This document shows, in pieces, positions 24,216 through 33,645 of a stretch of DNA of 64,000 nt. How positions within the stretch are numbered: position 1 is the stretch's first letter; every line of letters starts with the position of its first letter. Origin of the DNA: Nonomuraea indica. Its GTDB lineage: Bacteria; Actinomycetota; Actinomycetes; Streptosporangiales; Streptosporangiaceae. The stretch lies in assembly GCF_002850745.1 (NCBI RefSeq), contig NZ_KZ559479.1, forward strand, positions 142,414 to 206,413. Direction: 5' to 3'. The notes under the pieces are model-generated. The model saw only the letters and a program-made list of their open reading frames with translations, was not told where the DNA came from and did no database searches. The translations under genes and the position numbers were made by a program.

Positions 24216-24837
24216 GGCCGAGCTCGGTGGCGGCGGCGACGGCCGCGGTACGGGAGTCGACCCCGAGCTTGGCGTAGACGCGGGCCAGGTGCGACTTGAC
24301 GGTCCCCTCCGTGAGGTGGAGCCGGCTGCCGATGGCCTGGTTGGACAGGCCCTCGGCGACCAGGGCGAGCACTTCGGTCTCGCGCCGGGTCAGGGCCGTG
24401 CCCGGGGCGCGCAGCCGGTTCATCAGCCGGTCCGCGACGGTGGGCGCCAGCGTGACGCGGCCCGCCGCGGCGGTGCGCACGGCGGCGGCCAGGTCCTCGG
24501 GAGGGGCGTCCTTGAGGAGGTAGCCGGTGGCGCCGGCCTCGATGGCGGGGAGGATGTCGGCGTCGGTGTCGTAGGTGGTGACGATCAGCACGCGGGGCGC
24601 GCCGGGCCGGGCGGTGATGGCGGCGGTCGCCTCGGCGCCGTTCATCCCCTTGCCGAACTGCAGGTCCATGAGGACGACGTCGATGTCGCCCTGGGCCGCG
24701 CGGGTGACGGCGTCCTCGGCGGTGGCGCTCTCGGCCACCACCTCGATGCCGTCCTCGGTCTCCAGCACGGCACGCAGCCCGGCCCGCACGACGGGGTGGT
24801 CGTCGGCCAGCAGCAGGCGAAGAGGTGTGTCGGTCAT
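24202..24837 (-). CDS. NarL/FixJ-family response regulator
   Basis: A 211-residue regulator: receiver domain with the acidic pocket DD (12-13), phospho-acceptor D58 in VVLMDLQFG and K in YLLKDAPP, then the LuxR-type helix-turn-helix LTRRETEVLALVAEGLSNQAIGSRL (about 150-175). The ATG overlaps the stop of the kinase gene by 4 nt, so the two are coupled. It presumably activates the divergent ABC exporter at 26219-27987. Confidence 0.94.
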   Translation of the reverse strand: MTDTPLRLLLADDHPVVRAGLRAVLETEDGIEVVAESATAEDAVTRAAQGDIDVVLMDLQFGKGMNGAEATAAITARPGAPRVLIVTTYDTDADILPAIEAGATGYLLKDAPPEDLAAAVRTAAAGRVTLAPTVADRLMNRLRAPGTALTRRETEVLALVAEGLSNQAIGSRLHLTEGTVKSHLARVYAKLGVDSRTAAVAAATELGLIRR

Positions 24838-26054
24838 GGGCGGGCCTCGGGTGCGGGATCGGCGGGCCGGTCGAGGGGCAGGCGGGCGGACAGGGCGGTG
24901 CCGTGCCCGGGGGAGGACACGACGGTGAGGGCGCCGCCGAGCGCGTGGACGCGGGCGCGCATGGCGGCCAGCCCGAACCCGCCGGTCCGCGGGTCGGCGA
25001 CGGGCAGGTGATCGGGGTCGAAGCCGCGCCCGTCGTCGACGACGTCCACGGCGACGTGGTCGCCGAGGTAGCCGAGGGTGACCTCGGCGGTGGCGGCCCC
25101 GGCGTGCCGGACGGTGTTGGCGAGAGCCGACTGGGCGACGCGCAGCAGCGCGACCTCGTGGGCGGTCGGCAGCGGTACGGGCTCGCCGGCGAGGTGGAAA
25201 CGCGCGGTGAGCCGGTGGCGGGCGCTGGTGGTGGCGCACAGGCGCCGCAGGGCGTCGGTCAAGGTGCTGCCCTCCAGTGCGGGCGGGGCGAGGGCGGCGA
25301 CGAGACGGCGGGCCTCGGCGAGGTTGTCGACGGCGGCCTGACGGGCCTGGCCGACGTAGCGGGCGGCGCCGTGCGCCGTGCCGGGCAGGGCGCGTTCGGC
25401 GGCGCGCAGCAGCAGCTGGATGCTCGACAGGCCCTGGGCGAGCGTGTCGTGGATCTCGCGCGCCAGGCGTTCACGTTCGGCCAGCACGCCGGCGGCGTGC
25501 TGGGCCTCGGCCAGGTCGGCGCGGGTGGCGGTGAGCTCCTCGATCAGGCGGCGGCGTCGTTCGCTCTCCCGGTACAGGGCCTGGTACCCCCACACCACCG
25601 CCACCACCACGGCGGCGCCGAGCGCCGGGCCGATCGCCGTCGCCGCACTGAAGGCGCCCTGATGCGCGGCGAAACCCGTGATGGCCGCCGCCGCGGTGGC
25701 CGTCACGGCGGCCAGGCCGGCGCGGCGGGACAGCAGGTGCAGCTGCAGGAAGTACAGCGGGAACGCCACCCACACCCCGTCGGCGGACAGGGCCAGCAGG
25801 GCCAGCCAGACGGCGCCCACGGCGGCCAGCCACAGCGCGGCGGACCGCCGCGAGCGGCTCACGCGGGGCAGCGCAGGACCGGCCGCGTAGACCAGCCCGC
25901 ACGCGGCGGCGGCGGCGACGACCGCGCCGGCGTGCGGGCGGCCGTCGGTCACGGCGCGGCCGGCGGTGAGGACCAGCAGGGCGACGACCAGCAGGTGCAG
26001 GCACCAGGTCAGCGTCCGGCCGGTGGGGGTCAGGGGAGGGGCGGTGGCGTTCAC
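24834..26054 (-). CDS. sensor histidine kinase, HisKA_3 type
   Basis: A 406-residue membrane kinase with about five or six N-terminal helices (20-155), a coiled linker, the dimerisation helix containing the phospho-acceptor H202 in AREIHDTLAQGLS, and an HATPase domain (N-box ANTVRHAGA, G1 VVDDGRGFD, G2 GGFGLAAMRARV). The GTG start has GGGAGG close upstream. It is of the sensor type common to actinomycete stress or envelope systems; the extracellular part is very small, suggesting that a membrane or lipid-phase signal is sensed. Confidence 0.93.
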   Translation of the reverse strand: MNATAPPLTPTGRTLTWCLHLLVVALLVLTAGRAVTDGRPHAGAVVAAAAACGLVYAAGPALPRVSRSRRSAALWLAAVGAVWLALLALSADGVWVAFPLYFLQLHLLSRRAGLAAVTATAAAAITGFAAHQGAFSAATAIGPALGAAVVVAVVWGYQALYRESERRRRLIEELTATRADLAEAQHAAGVLAERERLAREIHDTLAQGLSSIQLLLRAAERALPGTAHGAARYVGQARQAAVDNLAEARRLVAALAPPALEGSTLTDALRRLCATTSARHRLTARFHLAGEPVPLPTAHEVALLRVAQSALANTVRHAGAATAEVTLGYLGDHVAVDVVDDGRGFDPDHLPVADPRTGGFGLAAMRARVHALGGALTVVSSPGHGTALSARLPLDRPADPAPEARP

Positions 26055-26218
26055 AGTCCTCCCAGCCTATGGAGCCACGCCGGGTCGGGCCTCCATCGAA
26101 AGTGACAACCGGGCCGCCGCCTTTCGGCGCGCCAGGTGCTGTCGTGGGCCGGATGCCCGTACGCAGGGCGGGCTGCGACGGTGGACGCCCACCGCATCGA
26201 CCGCATGAAGGGAAGGCC

Positions 26219-27307
26219 GTGTTCGTCGCCTGGAGGGACCTCAAGTTCGCCAAGGGACGTTTCGCCCTGATGGGAACCGTCATCGTGCTGATCACGCTGC
26301 TCGTCGGGCTGCTGTCCGGGCTGACCGCCGGGCTGGGCCTGCAGAACGTCTCCGCGATCACCACCCTGCCCGTGGACCGGATCGCCTTCGGGGCGCCCGG
26401 CGAGGGGGAGGAGCTGTCGTACGCGAACTCCACCGTCACCGAGAAGCAGTGGCAGCGGTGGGCCGGGACGCCCGGCGTCAACAGCGCCGAGCCGCTCGGC
26501 ATCACCACCACCCGGGCGAGCGCCGGAACCAGGAGCACCGGGGTGTCGGCCTTCGGCGTCCGGACCGGTTCCGCCATCGCCCCCCACAGCGACCGGATCG
26601 ACGACCACACGGCGGTCCTGTCCACCGCCGCCGCCGACGACCTCGGCGTGCGCGCGGGCGACACCTTCACCCTCGCCGGGCGGGAGGTGACCGTCGCCGC
26701 CGTGAGCGGGGACGCCTCCTTCAGCCACACCCCCGTCGTCTGGACCAGCCTCGGCCTGTGGCGGAAGACCGCCCCGCCCACCGGCGCGACCGACGGGCCG
26801 GCCGCCACCGTCATCGCCCTGGACACCGCCTCCGGCACCGACGTGCGCGCCGCCGACGAGGCGGCGGGCACGAGGACGGTCACCAAGGACGACTCGCTGT
26901 CCGCGATCGGCTCCTACACCTCCGAGAACGGCTCCCTGCAGCTCATGCGCGGCTTCCTGTTCGCGATCTCGGCCCTGGTCATCGGCGCCTTCTTCACCGT
27001 GTGGACCATCCAGCGCAGCGGTGACGTCGCCGTGCTCAAGGCACTGGGCGCCTCCACCGCGGCCCTGCTCAAGGACGCGCTCGGCCAGGCCGTCGTCCTG
27101 CTGGCCGGCGGCACCCTGATCGGCACCGGCATCGCCGCCGGCCTCGGCGCCCTCGTCCTCGGCACGTCCGTGCCGTTCCTCCTCACCCCCGCCACCGTCC
27201 TCCTCCCGGCCGCCGTGATGATCGCGCTCGGCGCGCTCGGGGCCGCCCTGTCCATCCGCCGCATCACCTCCGTCGACCCGCTGACCGCCCTGGGGAGCGC
27301 CCGATGA
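26219..27307 (+). CDS. FtsX-like ABC transporter permease
   Basis: A 362-residue permease of the FtsX/MacB class: one helix near the N-terminus (about 15-40), a large extracellular domain (about 45-240) and three C-terminal helices (RGFLFAISALVIGAFFTVWT onward). The GTG at 26219 has GGAAGG in place; the frame is open further back but through the divergent promoter. It overlaps the ATPase gene by 4 nt. Such pairs export peptides or act as mechanotransmission complexes for envelope stress. Confidence 0.88.
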   Translation: MFVAWRDLKFAKGRFALMGTVIVLITLLVGLLSGLTAGLGLQNVSAITTLPVDRIAFGAPGEGEELSYANSTVTEKQWQRWAGTPGVNSAEPLGITTTRASAGTRSTGVSAFGVRTGSAIAPHSDRIDDHTAVLSTAAADDLGVRAGDTFTLAGREVTVAAVSGDASFSHTPVVWTSLGLWRKTAPPTGATDGPAATVIALDTASGTDVRAADEAAGTRTVTKDDSLSAIGSYTSENGSLQLMRGFLFAISALVIGAFFTVWTIQRSGDVAVLKALGASTAALLKDALGQAVVLLAGGTLIGTGIAAGLGALVLGTSVPFLLTPATVLLPAAVMIALGALGAALSIRRITSVDPLTALGSAR

Positions 27308-27987
27308 GCCTGCACCTGACCGGCATCACCCTCACCTATCCCGACGGCGACTCCCGCCTGACCGCCCTCGACCACGTCACCCTGGAGGTGCCCCGGGGCA
27401 GCCTGACCGCCGTCGTCGGCCCGTCCGGGTCCGGCAAGTCCAGCCTCCTCGCCGTCGCCGCCACCCTCATCACCCCCGACAGCGGCACCGTCACCGTCGA
27501 CGGCGCCGACACCACCGGCATGACCCGCGCGCAACTGACCGACCTGCGCCGACGCAAGATCGGCATCGTGTTCCAGCAGCCCAACCTGCTGCCCTCACTC
27601 ACCGCCGCCGAACAGCTCCAGGTCATGGCGCAGATCGACGGCCGCAGGCCACGCACCGCACGGGACCGGGCCATGGAGCTGCTCGACGCCGTCGGCCTCG
27701 CCGGCCAGGCCGACCGGCGCCCCCACCAGCTCTCCGGCGGCCAGCGCCAGCGCGTCAACATCGCCCGCGCCCTCATGAACGACCCCACCGTCCTGCTGGT
27801 CGACGAGCCCACCAGCGCCCTCGACCACGAACGTGGCGCCGCCGTCATCGACCTGATCACCCGCCTGACCCACCAGCAGGTCACGGCGACCGTCCTGGTC
27901 ACGCACGACCGCGCCCACCTCACCGCGGCCGACCGGATCGCCGAGGTCCACGACGGGCGGCTCCGCCTCCCCGCGCGATCCCGATGA
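27304..27987 (+). CDS. ABC transporter ATPase, LolD/MacB-type
   Basis: A 227-residue ATPase with Walker A GPSGSGKSS, Q-loop IVFQQPNLLPSLT, signature LSGGQRQRVNIARAL, Walker B VLLVDEPTSALD and H-loop VLVTHDRAH. The ATG overlaps the permease stop (ATGA). With the permease it forms an exporter whose genes are divergent from the NarL-type two-component pair, a frequent arrangement in which the regulator controls the transporter. Confidence 0.94.
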   Translation: MSLHLTGITLTYPDGDSRLTALDHVTLEVPRGSLTAVVGPSGSGKSSLLAVAATLITPDSGTVTVDGADTTGMTRAQLTDLRRRKIGIVFQQPNLLPSLTAAEQLQVMAQIDGRRPRTARDRAMELLDAVGLAGQADRRPHQLSGGQRQRVNIARALMNDPTVLLVDEPTSALDHERGAAVIDLITRLTHQQVTATVLVTHDRAHLTAADRIAEVHDGRLRLPARSR

Positions 27988-28080
27988 CCCTCCGGCGATC
28001 GGGGAGGCTTCGCGGACGATCTCCCTGCCGCGGGCCGTAGGGGTTCGTTACGCTCGAAGATCCACACAGGGGGGACCGCC

Positions 28081-30810
28081 GTGCTGATTCGGTTGCTGGG
28101 GCCTGTCGAGGTGGAGCGTACGGACCGGACCGGGCCCGTCCAGCCGCCGCAGGTCGCGCTCGCGCTCGCCGCGCTCGCCTGGGAGGCCGGCCGGGTGGTG
28201 TCCGTCGAGACGCTCCTCGCCCGCGTCTGGGGCGAGGAGGTGCCGGCCGGGGCGCGGCGCACCCTGTACACGGTCGTCACCCGCATCCGCCGCGACGTGC
28301 TGGCGGGTGAGGGCGCCGTCGTCCACCGGCCCGGAGGCTACCTGCTCGACGTGGACGGGTCCGCGGTGGACGTGTCGCGGTTCCGGAGCCTCGTCTCCCG
28401 GGCGCCGGCGGCGCCCGATCCGGCTCCGCTGCTGGACGAGGCTCTCGCCCTGTGGCGCGGCGAACCCCTGACCGGCCTGCCCGGCGCCTGGGCCGAGCGT
28501 GCCCGCCACCGGCTGGCCGGCGAACGCAAGGACGCCGTGCTGCGGTGGGCACGGACGATGACCGGCCGGGACCCCGCGGCCGTGGTGACGGCGCTGTCGC
28601 CGCTGGCGGACGAACACCCGCTGGACGAACTCCTGGCGGCCGCGCTGGTCGATGCGCTGCACGCGGCGGGGCGGACCGCCGAGGCGCTGGCGCACTTCGC
28701 GCGGGCACGCCGTACGCTCGCCGACGAACTGGGGGTCGAGCCGGGAACGGCGCTGCGACGTGCCCACCGGACGCTGCTGCGGTCCGGCGAGGCGCCCACG
28801 ACCACGCACGTGGTCCCGGCCCAGTTGCCGGTCGGCCTTCGCGGCTTCGTCGGCCGGGCGGCCGAGCTCGAACGGCTGGCCGCGAGCGCGACCGGCGAAC
28901 GGCCGGCCTCCGCGGCGGTCTGCGCGATCTCGGGACCGCCCGGGGTGGGAAAGTCGTCACTCGCGCTGCGCTGGGCTCACCTGAACCGCGACCGCTTCCC
29001 GGACGGGCAGCTGTACGCCGATCTCAGCACGGTGGACCCGGCCGGCGCGGCCATGGTCCTGCCCCGGTTCCTCGGGGCGCTCGGCGTCCCCGAATCCCGG
29101 GTGCCGGCGGACGTCGAGGCCCGGATCGGGCTCTACCGCAGCGTGCTGGCGCACCGCCGGGTCCTCGTCGTCCTCGACGACGCCCGCGCCGCCGACCAGG
29201 TGCGGCCCCTGCTGGCCACCGCGCCGGGGTGCCTGACCCTGATCACCAGCCGGTCCGAGCTGTCCGGCCTCGCGGTCACCGCCGGCGCCTCCCTGGTGGG
29301 TCTGGACGTCCTGCCGGACGAGGACGCCCACCGCCTCCTGGCGGCACGGCTGGGGGAGGCCCGGCTCGCGGCGGAGCCCGAAGCCGCCGCGCTGATCATC
29401 CGCCGGTGCGGCCGCCTGCCGCTGGCCCTGGCGATCGTCGCGGCGCGGCTGGCGCGGCGCACCGATCTGCCGCTGGCGGAGGTCGCGGCGGAGCTCGCGC
29501 GCAGCGACGCGGACCTGCAACCGTTCGCCGGCGGTGACCCGGCGACCGACCTGCGCAGCGTGTTCGGGCGGTCCTCCCGGGACCTGCCCGACCTCGCGCT
29601 CCGCCTCTTCCGGCGGCTCGGGCAGCACCCAGGACCGCACCTGCCGCTCGCGGCGGCGGCGAGCCTGGCCGCCCTGCCGGTGGAGCGCGCCCGGGAGCTC
29701 GCCGCGCACCTCGATCGCGGCAACCTGGTCGACCTCCGCGCGCACGACCGCCTGCATGTGCACGACCTGCTGCGCGCGTACGCGGCCGAGCAGGGACACG
29801 CCGCCGACAGCCGCGCCGCGCGGCGCGCGGCGTCGCGGCGGCTGCTGGACTACTACCTGCATTCGGCCTGCGCCGCGAGCGAGGTCTGCTACCCGCACCG
29901 CGAGAAGCCGACCCTGCGGGCGCGGGCGCGAGGCGCCGCGGTGGAGCGGTTCGCCGGGCAGGCCGAGGCACTGCGCTGGTACGCCGAGGAGTCGCCGGCG
30001 CTGCCCGCGCTGCTGGCCGAGGCGACCGCGGCCGGGCTCGACCGGCACGCGTGGCAGCTGGCGTGGGCGTTCTCGGAGTTCATGCAGCGGCGCGGCCCGT
30101 GGGAGCAGATCCTGCGCGTGCAGGAGGTGGCGCTGGCCGCGGCCGACCGGCTCGGCGACCGGCTGGCGCAGGCCCGCTGCCACAACTGCATCGCCCGCGC
30201 CCACGACAGGCTCGGCCGTGACGAGGAGGCGGTCGAGCACTTCCAGCGGGCGATCGCGTTGCACCGGGACCTCGACGAGCCGCGCCTCTTGGCGCACCTG
30301 CACCTGGGTCTGTCCGTCTCGCTGCACCGGGTCCGCCCCGACGAGGCACTCGGCCACACGCTGCGCGCGCGGAAGCTGTTCCGGCAGGCCGGCGACGCCG
30401 TCGGCGAGGCGCGGGCGTTGAACAACACGGGCTGGCTGCGTGCCCGGATCGGCGAGTACGACCAGGCGCTGGCCGACTGCCGCAGGGCACAACGCATCCT
30501 CGCCGAGCTCGGGTACGCCCAGGGCGAGGGGCACGCCTGGGACAGCATCGCCCACGTGCTGGAGGCCAAGGGCGACCTAGCGCAGGCGGTGGCGTGCTAC
30601 GAGAGGGCGGTCGAGCTGCTGCGCGGCTGCGACGACCTGTACCCGGCCGCCGAGACGCTGGTCCGGCTGGGCGAGACGCACCTGCGGGCGGGTGACACCG
30701 CGGCCGCGCTGGACGCCTGGAAACGGGCGGCGGAGGGCTACGACGTCCTCGGCGACGCGCGGGCCGACCGGGTACGCGACCGCATCGCGGCCTGCGAGCA
30801 GCGGCGATAG
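28081..30810 (+). CDS. SARP-family regulator with NB-ARC and TPR domains (AfsR-like)
   Basis: A 909-residue regulator: N-terminal OmpR-type winged helix (1-90), bacterial transcriptional activation domain (about 95-240, WRGEPLTGLPGAWAERARHRL), NB-ARC ATPase with Walker A GPPGVGKSS (K291), LVVLDDARAADQVRPLL and GCLTLITSRSELSGL, and C-terminal tetratricopeptide repeats (about 660-890). A GGGG ribosome site precedes the GTG start and TACGCT at 28049 is a possible -10. Regulators of this layout control secondary-metabolite genes. It lies 138 bp upstream of the Cys-rich peptide gene on the same strand and is the obvious candidate to activate that cassette. Confidence 0.92.
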   Translation: MLIRLLGPVEVERTDRTGPVQPPQVALALAALAWEAGRVVSVETLLARVWGEEVPAGARRTLYTVVTRIRRDVLAGEGAVVHRPGGYLLDVDGSAVDVSRFRSLVSRAPAAPDPAPLLDEALALWRGEPLTGLPGAWAERARHRLAGERKDAVLRWARTMTGRDPAAVVTALSPLADEHPLDELLAAALVDALHAAGRTAEALAHFARARRTLADELGVEPGTALRRAHRTLLRSGEAPTTTHVVPAQLPVGLRGFVGRAAELERLAASATGERPASAAVCAISGPPGVGKSSLALRWAHLNRDRFPDGQLYADLSTVDPAGAAMVLPRFLGALGVPESRVPADVEARIGLYRSVLAHRRVLVVLDDARAADQVRPLLATAPGCLTLITSRSELSGLAVTAGASLVGLDVLPDEDAHRLLAARLGEARLAAEPEAAALIIRRCGRLPLALAIVAARLARRTDLPLAEVAAELARSDADLQPFAGGDPATDLRSVFGRSSRDLPDLALRLFRRLGQHPGPHLPLAAAASLAALPVERARELAAHLDRGNLVDLRAHDRLHVHDLLRAYAAEQGHAADSRAARRAASRRLLDYYLHSACAASEVCYPHREKPTLRARARGAAVERFAGQAEALRWYAEESPALPALLAEATAAGLDRHAWQLAWAFSEFMQRRGPWEQILRVQEVALAAADRLGDRLAQARCHNCIARAHDRLGRDEEAVEHFQRAIALHRDLDEPRLLAHLHLGLSVSLHRVRPDEALGHTLRARKLFRQAGDAVGEARALNNTGWLRARIGEYDQALADCRRAQRILAELGYAQGEGHAWDSIAHVLEAKGDLAQAVACYERAVELLRGCDDLYPAAETLVRLGETHLRAGDTAAALDAWKRAAEGYDVLGDARADRVRDRIAACEQRR

Positions 30811-30824
30811 GCCGTTCAGAATTC

Positions 30825-30842
30825 GTTGAGAAATCGCTCAAC
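30825..30842. promoter_or_regulatory. inverted repeat between SARP gene and peptide gene
   Basis: GTTGAG and CTCAAC, separated by AAATCG, form a perfect 6-bp inverted repeat in an unusually AT-rich patch (30815-30842) 14 bp after the SARP stop. It could be an operator for the peptide cassette or a weak terminator. Confidence 0.35.
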
Positions 30843-30948
30843 CCCCGGATGCAGGCTGCTCCGAGCGGTGGGACGGCGGCGTGGGCCGGCCGTATCCCGC
30901 CGCGCCGGGCGGGCGAGGGCCCGCCGGTACCGCCGACAGGGAGGTTCG

Positions 30949-31134
30949 ATGCGCATCGTTTCCAGACTGGCCGACCGGGTGCTCGAGATGATCGCCCCGC
31001 ACACCGTGGCACGGGCCGCCGACTGCGGCTACCAGTGCTGCAAGTTCCCGGCGTTCACCGCGAAGTACTGCTGCTACTACCCCGACGGCCGCGTGTCGTG
31101 CGGCGGCTGCAAGAGCAACGTCTACTGCTCCTGA
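30949..31134 (+). CDS. cysteine-rich secreted peptide precursor
   Basis: A 61-residue peptide with an AGGGAGG ribosome site before the ATG. Residues 1-24 form an amphipathic, weakly hydrophobic leader (MRIVSRLADRVLEMIAPHTV) ending in the signal-peptidase-like A-R-A (21-23). Residues 24-61 hold eight cysteines, at 26, 30, 31, 41, 42, 51, 54 and 60, together with six aromatic residues, an arrangement that suits three or four disulfides. It is followed on the same strand by genes for a CxxC thioredoxin-like protein, an ABC exporter and an S26 peptidase. I do not recognise the family. A small bacteriocin, morphogen or signalling peptide is possible; a thioether-modified RiPP is less likely because no modifying enzyme is adjacent. 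Confidence 0.78.
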   Translation: MRIVSRLADRVLEMIAPHTVARAADCGYQCCKFPAFTAKYCCYYPDGRVSCGGCKSNVYCS

Positions 31135-31231
31135 CCACCGGCAGGGCCACGCGCCCGCCACGATGACCGGTGCCCGGCGGCGGCCCGCCGCGGCCGGGCA
31201 CACACTCATGAGCTTCCGACAGAGGTGTCCT

Positions 31232-31795
31232 GTGTCCTTCCTGATCGCCCTCGTGGCCCTGATCGGCGTCCTGTGCCTGGTGCTCCTGCTGTTGACCCTC
31301 GCGGTGGTCCGGCGGCTCCGGGAGCACACCAAGCTGATCGACGCGCTGTACGAGGCCGTCGGCGCCGGGTTGGCCGGAGCGGGCCACGGTGCGGCCGCCG
31401 GTCTGGCCGTCGGTGAGGCCGCCGGGGATTTCGACGCGACGACCGTGGACGGCGACCGCGTGTCGCGGGACCTCCTGCCCGAGGGCGCGGTCGTGGCGTT
31501 CCTGTCGCCTGACTGCCCGGGCTGCCACGAGCAGTTGCCGGAGCTGGTCTCGTGGGCGGCGGACCGGGACCGCTCGCGGGTGCTGGCGGTGGTGGACGGC
31601 CGGTCGGGCGATCCGGCGCAGCTGGTCACGGCGCTGTCACCGGTCGCCCGGGTGGTCGTGGACGACGCGTCCGCGCAGGTCGCCGAGGCGTTCAAGGTGC
31701 AGGCGTTCCCGACGTTCCTCCAGGTGGGCGCGGGCGGCAGGCTGCTCGCGACGGCGCCCCGCGTCTCCCGGCTGCCGGCCGGGTCCCCGGCGTGA
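31232..31795 (+). CDS. membrane-anchored thioredoxin-like protein
   Basis: A 187-residue protein: one N-terminal membrane helix (3-25) followed by a TlpA/thioredoxin-like domain with the active site SPDCPGCHE (C95-x-x-C98) and the cis-Pro segment VQAFPTFLQV. I chose the GTG at 31232 with AGAGG in place; an ATG at 31208 in the same frame is possible. The domain should face outside the membrane and either oxidise or isomerise disulfides. Its position directly after the eight-cysteine peptide gene makes that peptide the probable substrate. Its stop codon overlaps the exporter start. Confidence 0.85.
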   Translation: MSFLIALVALIGVLCLVLLLLTLAVVRRLREHTKLIDALYEAVGAGLAGAGHGAAAGLAVGEAAGDFDATTVDGDRVSRDLLPEGAVVAFLSPDCPGCHEQLPELVSWAADRDRSRVLAVVDGRSGDPAQLVTALSPVARVVVDDASAQVAEAFKVQAFPTFLQVGAGGRLLATAPRVSRLPAGSPA

Positions 31796-33645
31796 GCGGC
31801 CGCCGGCAGGGGGCGACGCCGACGCCCCGGGTGCTGGCGGGCTGCGCGGCGAGGGCCGCCGGAACGGTGTGGCGGTCGGCGCCGCTCCACGTCCTCGGAT
31901 ACGCGGCGGTCACCCTGGTGGGCGCCGCCGTCCCGGTGGCCGTGGCCTGGCTGACGAAGGCCGTGCTGGACGGCCTGGCGCAGCACCGGACCAGCGCGTT
32001 GCTGGGCCTCGCGGTGACGATCGCCGTGGTGACGACGGCCGCCGCCGCGGCGGCGCAGGCCGCGCAGTACCTGCGCGCGGAGGTCGACCGGCGGGCGGCG
32101 GTGCACGCCAAGGACGAGCTGTTCGCGGCGGTGACCCGCTTCACGGGACTGGCGCCGTTCGAGAGCCCCGCCTTTCTCGACCGGATGCGCCTGGCACAGC
32201 AGAGCGCGGCCAACCCGGGCAGGCTGGTGGACACCGCGACCTCCGCCGTGCGCAGCGCGGTGACCGTCGCCGGGTTCCTCGGCTCGCTGGTGGTGATCAG
32301 CCCGGTGTTCACCGTCCTGGTGCTCGTGTCGGCCGTGCCGGCCCTGCTCGTCGAGCTGCGGCTGTCGCGGCAGCGGGTCGCGATGCTGTGGCGGATCGGG
32401 CCGGCCGAGCGCCGGGAGCTGTTCTACGCGCAGCTGATGTCGACCGCGGACGCCGCCAAGGAGATCCGCCTGTTCGACCTCGGCGCCTTCCTGCGCCTTC
32501 GCATGCTGACCGAGCTGCGGGCGGCCAACGCCGAGCGCCGCCGGATGGACCGGCGGGAGTTCCTCGTCCAGACGAGCCTGTCGGGCGCGTCGGTGGGCGT
32601 GGCCGGGGCGGGGCTGGTCTGGGCGATCCTCGCGGCGGGCCGCGGGCAGCTCGGCGTGGGCGACGTGTCGATGTTCGTGGCGGCCGTCGCCGGCGTCCAG
32701 TCGGCGCTGAACGTCATGGTGTCGGCCGGCGTGATGGCCCACGAGCAGCTGCTGACCTTCCACCACCACGTCACGATCGTGACCTCCGGCCCCGGCCTGC
32801 CGGCACCGCGACACCCCAGGCCGCTCCCGCGGCTGCGCCGCGGCGTCGAACTGCGCGACGTGTGGTTCCGGTACAGCGACGATCACCCGTGGGTCCTGCG
32901 CGGCGTCGACCTGTTCATCCCGCACGGCCGCACGGTCGCTCTCGTCGGCCACAACGGCGGCGGCAAGAGCACGCTGGTGAAGCTGCTGTGCCGGTTCTAC
33001 GACCCGACACGAGGGTCCATCCTGTGGGACGGCGTGGACATCCGCGACGTCGCGCCGGAGGCGCTGCGCGCCCGGGTGGGCGCGGTCTTCCAGGACTTCG
33101 TGGCCTACGAACTGACGGCGGCCGAGAACATCGCCGTGGGCGACCTCGCCGCTGCCCGGGACCGGGCGCGGGTCGAGCGCGCGGCCCGGGACGCCGGCGT
33201 CCACGACACCCTCGCGGCCCTGCCGCGCGGCTACCGCACGCTCCTGAGCCGCGAGTTCGCCGCGGACCAGGAAGGCGAGGAGACGGACGGGGTGCTGCTC
33301 TCGGGCGGGCAGTGGCAGCGGGTGGCGCTCGCGAGGGCGTTCCTGCGCAGCGACCGGGACCTGATGATCCTGGACGAGCCCAGCTCCGGCCTGGATCCGG
33401 AGGCCGAGTACGAGGTGCACGGCCGGCTCTCGACGCTGCGGGCCGGGCGTACCAGCGTCGTGGTCTCGCATCGCCTCGGCGCCGTGCGCGCCGCCGACCG
33501 GATCGTGGTCCTGGCCGGCGGCGTCGTCGCCGAACAGGGCACGCACGCCACGCTGCTGGCGGAGGGCGGCACGTACGCGCGGCTGTTCGCCCGGCAGGCC
33601 GACGGCTACCGCGACGAGCCCCGCCCGGCTGAGGCGTCGCGATGA
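31792..33645 (+). CDS. ABC exporter, fused membrane and ATPase domains
   Basis: A 617-residue half-transporter: six membrane helices (about 25-310) and an ATPase domain with Walker A GHNGGGKST (K392), Q-loop VFQDFVAYELT, signature LSGGQWQRVALARAF, Walker B LMILDEPSSGLD and H-loop VVVSHRLGA. It lacks an N-terminal C39 peptidase, so precursor cleavage must be done by another enzyme, for which the adjacent signal peptidase is the candidate. The GTG overlaps the thioredoxin-like gene stop and its own stop overlaps the next ATG, so the three proteins are translationally coupled. Likely cargo: the Cys-rich peptide. Confidence 0.9.
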   Translation: MSGRRQGATPTPRVLAGCAARAAGTVWRSAPLHVLGYAAVTLVGAAVPVAVAWLTKAVLDGLAQHRTSALLGLAVTIAVVTTAAAAAAQAAQYLRAEVDRRAAVHAKDELFAAVTRFTGLAPFESPAFLDRMRLAQQSAANPGRLVDTATSAVRSAVTVAGFLGSLVVISPVFTVLVLVSAVPALLVELRLSRQRVAMLWRIGPAERRELFYAQLMSTADAAKEIRLFDLGAFLRLRMLTELRAANAERRRMDRREFLVQTSLSGASVGVAGAGLVWAILAAGRGQLGVGDVSMFVAAVAGVQSALNVMVSAGVMAHEQLLTFHHHVTIVTSGPGLPAPRHPRPLPRLRRGVELRDVWFRYSDDHPWVLRGVDLFIPHGRTVALVGHNGGGKSTLVKLLCRFYDPTRGSILWDGVDIRDVAPEALRARVGAVFQDFVAYELTAAENIAVGDLAAARDRARVERAARDAGVHDTLAALPRGYRTLLSREFAADQEGEETDGVLLSGGQWQRVALARAFLRSDRDLMILDEPSSGLDPEAEYEVHGRLSTLRAGRTSVVVSHRLGAVRAADRIVVLAGGVVAEQGTHATLLAEGGTYARLFARQADGYRDEPRPAEASR

